The notes under the pieces were generated by a model, which saw only the letters and a program-made list of their open reading frames with translations, had not been told where the DNA came from and did no database searches. From Vitellaria paradoxa (lineage: Eukaryota > Streptophyta > Magnoliopsida > Ericales > Sapotaceae), in assembly GCA_019916065.1 (NCBI GenBank), contig CM034241.1, forward strand, positions 3,851,062 through 3,915,061: a stretch of 64,000 nucleotides of DNA. Direction: 5' to 3'. A program made the translations under genes and the position numbers. Position 1 is the stretch's first letter. Each line of letters opens with the position of its first letter. Positions 48,862-59,334 of this stretch are shown here, one piece after another.

Positions 48862-49100
48862 AATGTTCGGCAGCAAAAATTACCTGCCGGAACTGCTGAC
48901 CACGCCAACTGGAAATGCAATCGCCGACCTGCCGAACAAAGACAGAAAGAAAGGTGACGGCCGGAGAGGAGGTCTCTGGCCGGAAAACCCTCCGATGGTT
49001 AAGTCAGCAAGTCGCTTAAAGAGGAAACTTTTGGGGAACAAATGAGTAAAAGCTTAAGTTGGCAATAGTCAGCTTACCTCTGTGGTTGAGTAGAATATCC

Positions 49101-49109
49101 TATTTATAG
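49101..49109 (-). promoter_or_regulatory. TATA box of the 5' LTR
   Basis: CTATAAATA on the minus strand, placed where a U3/R boundary is expected. Genomic RNA would start about 30 nt downstream, near 49070. Inferred from sequence only. Confidence 0.6.
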
Positions 49110-49506
49110 CAGTCCGAGTAATGATTAAAGCATACCTGCGACTTGACGTTACGCACACTGCCGTGTCCCTCTTTTCCATCCTTGCTTTAAATACTCTTCC
49201 CCTTCATTTAATGCCTCAAACCCCTCATTTAATACGCCATGCCTCTCATTTAATACTTCTGGCGACTTAACACGGCATTACAACCAGAATTTCAGGGTCA
49301 GACTGTCTTCCTGTCACATCAGCCAACAACTCGTGACGAGATAGACTGATTTAGTTACTTCCTCGGAGACAAATACCCAGTTCAGTCTTAACTATGGTGC
49401 ATTTATGGTCACGATCCCTCTTTAAAGGCTGTGGGTCCCAGATTCAACATTTACTAGCCGCCAACGGATAGGCCGAGCAAACTAGCTACCAAGATCCTCG
49501 GCTATA

Positions 49507-49715
49507 GCCACGTGGCAATACACTGTTCATTGATGCTGAGGTCCAGGGTACTCTTTGGAACACTAACTCTGAATCATGTGTTCACGTATAACACTCACGT
49601 GGAACTCTCGTGCCATTAATCAGTTGTTCGGCAGGACGCCACGTGTCACAACGGAACGTGCTCGACAAATGACTACGTGGCTCACATGAGTATGCTCGGC
49701 ACTGGGCCACGTGGT
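49507..49715 (-). promoter_or_regulatory. ACGT-core array in the U3 of the 5' LTR
   Basis: Within about 210 bp of U3 lie GCCACGTGGC (49507), TCACGT (49582), TCACGTGG (49595), GCCACGTGTC (49638), AACGTG (49655), CTACGTGG (49673) and GCCACGTGG (49706). Such clusters in plant promoters are targets of bZIP/bHLH factors and can give stress or ABA response; that role here is inferred. The left LTR has the same array. Confidence 0.55.
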
Positions 49716-49768
49716 GCCAGACTACACTTGTTCGGCACAAGTACAGCTTAGTATTATTTTGCCCAACA

Positions 49769-49773
49769 GAAGG
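49769..49773. repeat. Target site duplication GAAGG, right
   Basis: Directly outside the right LTR end and identical to 37551-37555. Confidence 0.95.
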
Positions 49774-49840
49774 TTTGATATGGATGATGGAAATCTTCTG
49801 TACGGATGAATGGTATGGCTTTTGCTATTCCCTTGTCTTT

Positions 49841-49990
49841 CTAATTTAATGATAGCATTGGCTTCACTTTTCCTATTGGAGAGAATCCACCGGCCAAATC
49901 AAATTCAAAAGCTTTTTTCGCTGCGGGCTTAATAATCAGGAATTCCCTCGCCTTCATCCGCTGACTCTTAAGGTAAGAAAGTGAAGCCAC
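49841..49990 (-). CDS. Possible terminal exon of an unidentified gene
   Basis: On the minus strand, an acceptor-like TTCTTTGAATTAG precedes a 49-codon frame (contains LKSQRMKAREFLIIKPAAKK and GGFSPIGKVKPMLSLN) ending in TAG at 49841. Composition and codon use look coding, unlike the AT-rich surroundings. I do not recognise the protein. Upstream exons would lie to the right. A hAT-like element occupies 50261-50975, and I could not find a convincing partner beyond it. The retrotransposon inserted 68 bp past the stop, in what would be the 3' UTR. It may be a relic. Confidence 0.4.
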   Translation of the reverse strand: MASLSYLKSQRMKAREFLIIKPAAKKAFEFDLAGGFSPIGKVKPMLSLN

Positions 49991-50260
49991 CTAATTCAAA
50001 GAACAAAAACAATTTGACCACAGATCATGCAAGTGACAATTTTTAAATGGGCTGTTGGATGACAACAGAAGTAAAGAGAAAAATTATAAAAAGTTAATGT
50101 AAAAATAATAGGTAATAAAATTTAATTGAAAAAAATTAAAAAAAATAATTTTTTATAATTTTTAGTAATTTTTTATAATCAAACAACCTAAAATTAAGTT
50201 TGACATGCATAAATTTTTGAAAAGTCAATCGAGTACAACTTAATTCCTCAAATTTGCTTT

Positions 50261-50975
50261 TAGGGATGGGCATAGGGCAGGTAGGGGATAGGTAAACGTA
50301 TCTCTATACCCGATCTCTAAACTAAAATCAATCCCCATACCCTACCCGATCCCCACTGGAGATTTATTTTTACCACCCATCCCCGACCCAAACAGGGAAT
50401 GGGGATCGCCATGGGGAAACGGGTATCTGAATTAAAAAATATAAAAATATAAAAATTCTAAAATATGACTTATAAAAAAATAGAGTAGAACCCTAATACA
50501 TATTTAAAAAATAAAAAAATATCATATATACATATTTAGAAAGCACTTATTAGGTTTCTATTTTCCTACCATGTTAATAAATTCTATGGTTCAAGATAGG
50601 AAAAGTAAATAAAGAAACATTCATAATTGGTCTATCTCAATTTATAGTTTATTTGTAAATTGGAAAACAAAGTAATTTAATAGGAAATTGATAGATAAAG
50701 AAACTCAAAATCTTAATTTCCTACCTTACTGAGAAATCTGTAGTAACAAATATACTAAAAAATTAAATATATATATACAAGAGAATATGGGAAGGGTTGG
50801 GGAACGGGTAGGGTACGGGGTGAGGACAGGCTCATACCTGTACCCTACCCGATCTCTAATTTTTTTTTAAAATGCCCCCATACCTTACCCGATCCTCAAA
50901 AAATTTCCGAATCCCCTACCCATTTGAGACGGGGATCGAATAGAATACGAACGGGTCGGTCGAGATGGCCATCCT
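50261..50975. mobile_element. hAT-like non-autonomous DNA transposon, 715 bp
   Basis: An 8-bp target duplication ATTTGCTT flanks the element at 50253-50260 and 50976-50983. The ends TAGGGATGGGCAT and GATGGCCATCCT are imperfect inverted repeats. The GC-rich subterminal zones carry many CCCGATCCCC- and GGGTAGGG-type motifs in both orientations. No ORF. An 8-bp TSD with these ends fits hAT. Confidence 0.85.
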
Positions 50976-50990
50976 ATTTGCTTCTGCTGT

Positions 50991-52220
50991 GTTAGTGTAG
51001 TGGTTTTAGTGCTTTTGGCAAAATCCATGATGCTATTTGTTCTAATCACTTCATCTAGGAATTGTAAAAGCTTATGATATGTTGGATTCGTTCGGCACCA
51101 TGCACACGTTAAAGTTAAATTTTTAGTAATTATTGATAATTTTGTTCGTACGAGTTAATGCCTTAAATTTTTTGTGTGTTTAATAAAATAAATAAAAATT
51201 TTTACTAATTTTTAGTAAGTTTTAAGTATTTGGTAAAACAATAAAGTTGGTGTTTTCATATTCCGTCAACTTAATAAAAATAACAATTTTTAATATTTTA
51301 CCAAATACCTAAAATATCAAAAATTAATAATTTTTTTGTTCTTTTTTACTCCTCCAAATGAGCCAAAAAAAAACTTCAACTTTCTTAAATTTTTTTTCCT
51401 TTTTTCGTCAAATTTACTAAACATATAAAAAAACTTACCATACATAAAACCATACTCTAACTTTTTTTAATTTTTACAAATTTTTATCAGATATCAATTT
51501 TTTTTAACAGTGGTACATGTCAACACCAGAACAAAAACTGCAAAAATTTTAAATTTTTTGATTTACCAAACTTGACTATACTCAAGTTTTTTTTTTTTTT
51601 CTTTTTTGAGTGCACATCTTAGAAATTTACAAATTAAATTTTAGAAATGATTTCATCCGTATCAATTACTTTAAATTGATTTTCTTCTTTGAACTAAAGA
51701 GAGAAAAAAAAAAATAGCTGACTCATTTTCTTTTTTTCAAATAAAGAAAAAAAATTAGTGACTCGTTTTCTTTTTTAATGTAGAGAGACAGATAGAAAAC
51801 AGTGAGAAAGATGTCAATATTTAAATTAGTCATGCTCTTTGGTCACAAGTTGCGGCCGACTTCGAAAAGCGAGGAAATTATTCAAGGAGAACTCGTATGG
51901 ACGGTGGAGACTTATTCCAGGTAGATTAAATATATGCTTTAAGTACATGCTTTTAGGAATTGCAATAGAGACAAGAACTAAATCCCCTTCCAGAAATTAA
52001 TCAATTCATTGTCAATTTGGAATTTTACGGGCGCAATGCAAAGCAAAGGGTGATGAAAAGGGATTCGGAAATTAACATGTTTTCGATCACAACTCGAGAA
52101 TAGTATACCTCGTATTATTATATTAAAATTTAACCGTGTAAATATATTTATAATATTTCTTGTAAGATTTTTTCTCGAAGGGACTGCTTTTTTGTTAGAG
52201 CAATCCCATTTACCATCCTA
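50991..52220. other. Intergenic DNA, no assignable gene
   Basis: AT-rich, with MITE-like phrases at 51200-51560. A less AT-rich patch at 51835-52080 has a short open stretch (FEKRGNYSRRTRMDGGDLFQ) followed by CAG|GTAGAT. It could be a decayed exon, but nothing supports it further. Confidence 0.4.
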
Positions 52221-52234
52221 TAACATTTGATCTT

Positions 52235-52563
52235 AAAAAAAAAAAAAAGATTTAATCTCAAGAGATTCACTCTTTAAGTCAAACCTCTAGAGAGTGAATC
52301 TTTTTTGTTTGTGCTACACATACCGCCCCCTCAATATGTATAGCGGTAAATCGCGGACTCGTGTAACAGCGGAGAGTCAGACCCACACCCAAGAACTGAA
52401 TACGATTCGTCTAGTCAATGAGGCCCGTCCTGCCAATATTTACTACGCTTTGCGCCCGGGATGCTGGCCCCAAGTTTTGCTAGAGATTAGACTTGAACTT
52501 GAGATTTTGAGGTGATAAGCCCTTGAGTCCCAATCTAAGACCATCCCATCTAACCCTTAGGAT
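52235..52563 (-). mobile_element. tRNA-derived SINE, copy 2
   Basis: Target duplication TAACATTTGATCTT at 52221-52234 and 52564-52577. The body matches copy 1 at 15024 over its full length with scattered differences. It includes the minus-strand head with AAGTTCAAGTCTAA and the T-run tail (A's at 52235-52248 on the plus strand). It is more diverged in the B-box than copy 1. Confidence 0.87.
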
Positions 52564-52577
52564 TAACATTTGATCTT

Positions 52578-55177
52578 TTAAGTTCGCTCTGTTGCAAGCA
52601 CGACTCAAATTCAAGGAATATATCATCCTCTTTATGTTTGACTCATGGGCTATCACAACTTACTTGATACAGGCCAATTTCCTATATCATGAGTAAAACC
52701 AGGTCACTTCCCGGTCATTGCAGAAGAAGATGCTTGAACATATTCTTTGCATAATTTTTGTTGGTTGTTACTAAGAACTCTAATGATTTTGGTTTTAAGG
52801 AAAAGATTCTCAGGCTGATGGAGATAAGTGCATAATAAGAACTTAAGAACTTCTCGTCACATCTTTAATTTGGTATAAATTTAAGGGGTTTGAATCCTGA
52901 TTTTTTATTATAAATATATTTACACGATTGAATTTTAATTCAATGCCCAAAATGCACAATATGTAGAAGCCGTTTGGAATGTTAACAAAAAAAAAAAATT
53001 AAAAGTTAACAAAAATGATTTTTTTTTGAAATTTGAAATGCAAAAAGTTGTTTTGAAATAATTGTTAGATATTTGTATTTGATTTGATATTAAATTATTA
53101 AAAATTATATAAAGTGACACGTAAAAAAATTTTAGTAAATAATTTTAAAAATTTTTAGAGTTTCGTGAAACTTTTTGGTATAAATGTCAGTCCAATTTTT
53201 TCAAAAATCTGTCAAAATCTATTGAAACGCATTATAATAATTTGTTTCAACGAATTTTGATAAATTTTTTAAGAGTTTAAAAAAGTTAAAACTTTTAAAA
53301 TTTTTTTTTAGAGTTTTTTAAATTTCTTTTAAGTACCAAACCAACCCCATAAACTAACATCATTTTCAAAGTAAGCCTCCCTTTAAGGAAAAAAGGGCGC
53401 CTCTGTTAGGTTTGAATCTGGAAAAAGGTATTAGTTAGAGGGAAGCTTCCCTAGTGCCATTCATTTCACTCTACGGCTGCGATAAGCGAAGATGACAAAA
53501 TAATAATAATAACATATAATAATAAATAGTCGAAAATTAAATTGCGAAAGAGGGAAACTTCCTCAATGCCATTCATTCCACTCTTTTATTTTTTTGGTAA
53601 TATTTCAACTTTTCACCAAAAATTACAAATACTTTTGGCAAAAGTTATAAATTTTTCATTTGAAATTATATCAAATTACATTATATCTATTTTCCTCTTT
53701 AATTAACACACCATAGAATGACAAATATGTACTTTGTAAAATTCTCCAAACACAAAAAGTTTAAAAAAAAAATATTAAGTTTCTCCGAGCACCAAAAGAA
53801 AAAAAAAATTCAAACCAAGAGAAATTGTAAAAAGATATTTTACCAAACGGGGCATAGTCCTCTTCTTCTTTTATTTATTAATTTATTTTTTATTTTTTTT
53901 GGCTATTGAAGACAAATTCTCGTTTCACTTTGGTTGGTGGATTTTGGGGGGGGGGGGGGGGGGGAGAGGGGGTTGAAGACAAATTCTTGTTTCACTTGGT
54001 TGGTGGTGTTACTAGATGTTAATTTCGTCGTACAAGAAAAGGATCAGGTAATGCTTGTATTATGGGTGTGTTTGGAATTATATAAAATTATAAAAATCAG
54101 TATCTTATGTTTTGTACAGTGAGTAGAGAATTTAATTTTTATAGTCTCGTAATTTACATTTATAGAGATTTGTAGAGTTTTGTATTTTTTTTATAATTTC
54201 AAACGTTACTTATATCACAAACTCAAAATAAACAAAATAATAATAATAATAACAAAGGAAGAAAGTATCGTTTGCCATTAATTCATTATTTTTGAAAGTT
54301 TTTTTAATAACAAGATAAGGCAAATTCTTTTTTATCTCTATCAGTTTTACTTTAAATCTCATTTCAGGGCTTAATTTTTTTTTTTCGTAATAATTAAGGG
54401 TTTGATGTTTAATAAGTTAAAATATCTTTTACCATTTTACCCTTAAAAAGATTGGACGGTTAACACTCAGTAGGACTTGAAGTGAAATTTTGGTTAACTT
54501 TTCTTTTTGTTACTAACGCATTTATTAATGAATGCCATGAGGGTACCCATCAAGAATAAATGAAAATATGCTATTTGCTTATTTTTATTTTAATCAAAAG
54601 AAATTAAAATATTTAATAAATTTTGTCGGTTCTCGAGTTTTTAAAAATAGTGTACTATCTATATATTAATTGATAATTATTGTTTTTAAGATAAAGTTAC
54701 AAAATTGTCTATATAAATAGACTTTTATTTCTATCCCATTTTATCTTTATCTGTGCGATAAGAAAAAAAAAATTATATTCTATCCAAAATTATGATTTAT
54801 TCAACATAATATTTTACTTGTAAAGTCGAAGTTTGATTTATTTGGATAATTTTACTTCAAAGAAGAACTATAGGAAATGTTATAATTTTACCTTAAAAAA
54901 TTAATTTATCAATTAATGTAGATAAAATTCTCTTTTTTTGAATCCCGCAATTAATAAAATTTATCAGATTTTTATTGTTAGGTGTCATATTTTTATTAGC
55001 TCTTAATGAATACCTTAGGAGCACTCGTCAACAGGATCTTATTAAAAATAGTATCACTTTCAATAATATTTTTGCACCTTCGATAGGTTTTGAAGTGAAA
55101 TTTTGGGTAAAACATCAAAGGAGAAAGCAAAATTTGCTAAAGTAAAAATAATAACAATTTTAACAGCTTAATCCTTA
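52578..55177. other. AT-rich intergenic DNA
   Basis: No gene seen. It holds a diverged direct repeat (CCATTCATTTCACTC near 53457 and CCATTCATTCCACTC near 53569), a G-run with flanking repeats (listed separately) and a partial MITE at 54064 (GGGTGTGTTTGGAATT). The 3' end borders the end of F-box gene 2. Confidence 0.5.
53908..54010. repeat. G-run (about 18 G) flanked by 34-bp direct repeats
   Basis: GAAGACAAATTCTCGTTTCA at 53908 and GAAGACAAATTCTTGTTTCA at 53974 bracket a run of G at about 53946-53964. The plus strand could form a G-quadruplex. It is also a likely spot for assembly length error. Confidence 0.8.
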
Positions 55178-58100
55178 CTAAAATATATACGCGGAATACG
55201 TACTGAGTATCCACTTTACAAACTTCTTTGGGCATGGATTAATAGGACAGAACCCATGATCACTATCTATCTTCTTTGATGAATCTGAAGAAATAATTCT
55301 TGTTGTTGGAGATATGAAATCCGTATGCTCGGATTGGGTCCTGGTGGTTGTTAGCTCTAGCTGACTCAAAGGAATTTTCACCACCTGCCATGAATGATTT
55401 TCCATTGTTGTCACAGTCGCCAGCCTGAGAAGAATTGCCTTCTTGAGTAAAAGATCCAGCAACAACAACTCATCCTCAGTATTCTTGTACCCAAACATCT
55501 TCACAACTTTAAATTTCTCAAGTTGTAAACAGAGGGAGGATTTCAAATGATCGGCTCCATGGTCCAACCAGAAGTAAGGTTCATGCCAGTAATGACAGAA
55601 TTGAGGACAAATCAATGTTTTTCGATTCTGATCAATCTGTAAATTTTGTTATAAATGAAAAAAAAAAATGTTAGGATATGTATCTCGAAATGGCCTAAAA
55701 TAAAATTTACTTGAATATGAATATATATATATATATATTATATAGGTAGTGTTTGAAAGTTTAAATTTTATCAATTTTTGGTATTTTTTTACTGAAAATT
55801 GTCAATTGTAATTTTTGATACGTAAAATGAAGCGAATAGTAATTTTTAATAATTTTTATGTATTTGATAAAATTTTTAACTAATTTTTAATAATTTTTGA
55901 TAATATTTAATAATTTTTAATAACTTTTGAGTTAAATAAATTACTTGTAATTAAGTAACAAAGTGACAAAAATTAATATTTTACCGACTAGTAACTTTTA
56001 GCAATTTTTTTGTTAAAAATTAAATTAGCAAACGTTGCCATAGGCATACATGGTCTAAAAATAGTGTTCACACTTACAGTTATGAAGAGCCTTTCTAATG
56101 CAGGACAGATGTCTAGAAAGTAAGCCAATGAGTCCCTCTTTCCTCTGTCAACTGAAGAGTCGGTCCAGCATAACTCTTTTAACTTGCTGAATGTGAATTC
56201 GAGGTTTCTGAAAATCACTCCTCCCGAGCATAGCCACTTCGCAATTGGGAAATGAGAATTAATTAGCTTCAACTTAGAAGATGAACATGATTTCCTGTTT
56301 TATTATTATTATTATTATTTTTAATGAAAAGTCTTAAAAAATTTATAAGACCCTTTCTTCAAAAGTTGGGCAAATTTCATTTTGTCGCTTTTAACTTTTT
56401 CACAAATCTCATTTTAGGCTTTGATTTTCTTATTTATTTTTTTGTTTTTTTTTTAACTCTTATTACTATTCTCGTCCTTCCATTAATTAGGTGGTGGTTA
56501 ATCCATAAAAAAAAAAAAGGCTGATACATGGACTAACGAAATGGTGAAATTGTAACAAATTAAAAATTAGTTCCTTAATTGTTATTAAAAAAAAAAGTCC
56601 TAAAATAAGATTTGTACAGGAGCTTTCGCAACCTTAGGAAGTAATCGTCTAACGAGCAGTCCTCTTTTTTAATTGACTTAGTTGGAGTCCCTGAGATGCA
56701 CCTCCCCCATTTGAACCCTTATCATTTAAAAATAAAATAAGAGTTCAAGTGGCCACCCATAGGGTTCAAGTCGAGAGTGTCAAGGCATACCTCAGGAGCT
56801 CTTGAGAGGGAATAAATACACAATAACTTCAACCATGCCAGATAGTAACGAGGGCCACCGATCAAATAATCAGTCTACTGGAGTCGTGAAAACTCCCGCA
56901 CAGGATTTGTGAGAAAGTTTAGGAGTAAGGGGAAAAAAAGCATATTGAGGGATAAATAACAATTTTCACCCTTGAGTTTTGGTCAAATCTCATTTCAAAA
57001 TTTGAATTTTTAATTATAACAATTAATAACTTAATTTTTTAATTTGTTACGTAGAGATTTTATTTTCTTTCGTTAAATGATCACGTCATTCATTTATCAA
57101 GAGTTTTGTTTAACAAGAGATTTGTTGACCGGCATTAAAGATTAACATTGGGATAAGTTAAAACTCAGATATCTAATTATTACTATTAAAAAGTCAAGCC
57201 ACAAACCAATATTTAATCAAAGCACGAACTATAATTATTCAATTAAGAGTGTGTTTAGAGTGACTAAAAAAATAAATTAAAAATAAATAAATGGTGAATC
57301 AGTAATTTATGTAATAAAATAAAAAATAAATAATTTTTAGATATTTTAAAATTTTTTAACAAATCAAACCGAGCTTAAGGAAGATTAATGGAAAAGAACA
57401 AACCTCAAGAAGCCAACCACTGAGGGTGAGAATCTCAACATCCTTGAGAACCATCAGCAACGAAAGAATTTCCTCGCAATCAAACTGATTATTATTATTA
57501 TCATCTCCAGGACCATCCCTCATATCGATCATCACGTCAACGAGATTCAAACAATTCTCCAGCCGAATCCGAGGAAGGACCCCTCCGTACGAGAAAGATT
57601 CAAGATTAGGCGCAGAAACGGCAACATCAACCACGTTTCGACACTCCAATATCGTCACACTCTTAAGACAGCCGCCGCCCTTTATGTCCAAAACTTGCAA
57701 CCCAGCGCATTTCTCAAGCTTCAAGCACTCCAGAAATTCACAGCTGGAGAAGAACTCCGAAACTATGGACCGCGAAACGGAAGGTAACCGATCGTAAATG
57801 GAGAGTCTTGAGAGTGCTGCTGAAGGTAGACGGGCCTCCAATATTTGCACCGCCAACCACCATTTTCAAGCTGTAATTATAGTTAGTACTAATCGTTTCC
57901 TGCTCTTCTTGGTAGAAATCCAGATGAAGCTCTCTGTCAACCCCTTTAGTTGCTTGGACAATCAGTTCTTTCTTAGTATTAGATGATCCGAGATACAACT
58001 TCCATACCTCGGGATTGCTGTAAGACTTCAAGGTTAATTCAGAAATTGTTCGCGTCGCATTTTCGTCGGTTCCCGGATTGACTGCGACATGGAAAGGTGC

Positions 58101-58229
58101 CCAGAAGCTCCTCCAGAAAGGCGAAAGAAGGCTTGTTCTCACCGCGTCTTTCAAGGGCAGGAGCGAAAGTAGGCGGCGAAGAAGATCTTCTGGCAAATTG
58201 CTGATTAAATCTGAGCTTTTCTGTTCCAT
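55178..58229 (-). CDS. F-box/LRR (FBD-like) protein gene 2, 3 exons, one frameshift
   Basis: Exons: 58229-57404, 56236-56078 and 55636-55178. The start MEQKSSDLISNLPEDLLRRL is preferred over an upstream ATG at 58259, which lies in a TACA/TA repeat. The F-box (SNLPEDLLRRLLSLLPLKDA, then SPFWRSFWAPF) is followed by leucine-rich segments (LKTLHLRSV; CEFLECLKLEKCAGLQVLDI) and an FBD-like end (FKVVKMFGYKNTEDELLLLD). Exon 1 has a +1 frame break near 57778; with one base fewer it is 825 nt and its phase matches gene 1. Exon 2 is 159 nt, as in gene 1. Gene 1 differs by an extra intron within the first coding block. Likely a substrate adaptor of an SCF E3 ligase; target unknown. The break may be a sequence error or real inactivation. 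Confidence 0.75.
56237..57403. other. Intron 1 of F-box gene 2, with an embedded GC-richer repeat
   Basis: 1167-bp intron with GTTTGT donor and GCGAAG acceptor (minus strand). The section 56610-56930 is much less AT-rich and has GGTTCAAGTCGAGAGTGTC and repeated CTCAGGAGCTC-type words. It looks like an inserted repeat, perhaps SINE- or TRIM-like. No ends or target duplication were resolved. Confidence 0.45.
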
Positions 58230-58230
58230 G

Positions 58231-58243
58231 TATGTATACACAC

Positions 58244-58293
<50 letters not shown>
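58231..58293. repeat. TACA/TA microsatellite in the 5' UTR of F-box gene 2
   Basis: About five ACAT-type units followed by a TA run, starting two bases upstream of the start codon. Length change would alter the leader but not the protein. Confidence 0.9.
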
Positions 58294-59167
58294 CAAAGAA
58301 GATGAGTAACTTGAATTAAGTGCACTGTAATGATGTTGGCCTTATTTATAGACCCATATTCTGTTGTCTCCCAAAGGTTTCTTAAGGAGCAGATCTATAG
58401 CATTTAATTGGAAAAAAAATAATAAAATAATAAAGAAGAAGTATATGATTTGACATTCTTCCGTGAATCCAACTAATGGCAGAATTAAAAATTGGAGGTC
58501 GATTGCAAAATGAAGCATCCACTGAGGGCTGTTTCCACCAACGAAAACAGTGAACCGGTTGTGGGATTGTAGTACCGTTTGGCAATCCAATTTTCAGCGG
58601 AAACTATTAAATTTCGTCTTTTTTTTTTTTAATGTTTGATAAAATATTAATTTTTATCATTTTTATCCAATTATAATAATTTATTTAACTCAAAAATTAT
58701 TAAAATTATTAAAAATTATCAAAAACTAATAAAAATTATCAAAAATTATCTAAAATTATTAAAAATTTTACCAAACACCTTAGAACTGTAAAATTTATTA
58801 AAAATTAAAAAAAATTATTACTCACCTCATTAAACATATAAAAAATTATTAAAATTTAGACTGGTAAGCAGTGCCAAAATAAAAGCATGCCTGCTGCCAG
58901 TACTTTTATCTATCCACCTACAATGTTTGATTTGCTTTTCCTTTCTCCTCTGACACATGTTTTCATTTCTCCGGGGTGTGTGTCATTTGGATAGTGCTCG
59001 TAGACCAATCATCTAGTAGGCTATTTAAAATTGGCTGATATTTCAGCATTTTGGACTGCATGGCTCCAAAATTAGTATTAAAAAATTAAAAAAAAAGTAC
59101 ATTATTCTACTAAAATAATTTATAAAAAATATAGTATAAAATTTAACACACAATATAATATATATTA
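58294..59167. other. Upstream region of F-box gene 2
   Basis: Would include its promoter; no single TATA box stands out. The section 58600-58860 is repetitive ATTAAAAATTATC-type sequence, probably a decayed MITE. Confidence 0.45.
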
Positions 59168-59332
59168 GGGTTGTTTGAGTAAGAAAAAATGAGATAAATT
59201 AAGATAATTGTGATTTGAGAAGAGTTCGTAATGCGTGTAGTGAGAGAAAAAAATTGATGTGATATAAAATTAACAGAGATTTATAAAGATTTTTAGAGAT
59301 TTTCATCAAACTATTACAAATCAAACGGGACC
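59168..59332. mobile_element. MITE (Tourist-like), 165 bp
   Basis: Starts GGGTTGTTTGAGTAAG after TTA and ends TCAAACGGGACC. Its interior matches the element at 14539 almost throughout (TTCGTAATGCGTG, AAATTAACAGAGATTTAT). The right-hand TTA is not preserved. Confidence 0.75.
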
Positions 59333-59334
59333 AT

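Larger units (their letters stand above)
37556..49768 (-). mobile_element. Ty3/gypsy LTR retrotransposon, Tat lineage, 12.2 kb
   Basis: Full-length element on the minus strand with 904/905-bp LTRs, a 5-bp target duplication GAAGG on both sides, a primer binding site, a polypurine tract and gypsy domain order (protease, RT, RNase H, integrase). Two RNase H domains in a row, no chromodomain, and a large antisense ORF between pol and the 3' LTR are marks of the Tat (Ogre/Retand) lineage. The pol frame is broken by single-base shifts, so as printed it is non-autonomous. LTR divergence is about 1.8% (16 substitutions counted by hand). It inserted about 70 bp past the stop codon of a possible host exon at 49841-49990. 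Confidence 0.95.
48864..49768 (-). repeat. Right LTR (5' LTR of the element)
   Basis: Same ends as the left LTR. In the element's reading direction it holds U3 (right part) with several ACGT cores, a TATA box at 49101-49109, and R/U5 toward 48864. It has an extra T near 48885, absent from both the left LTR and the 31224 remnant, so that base is derived here. Confidence 0.96.
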
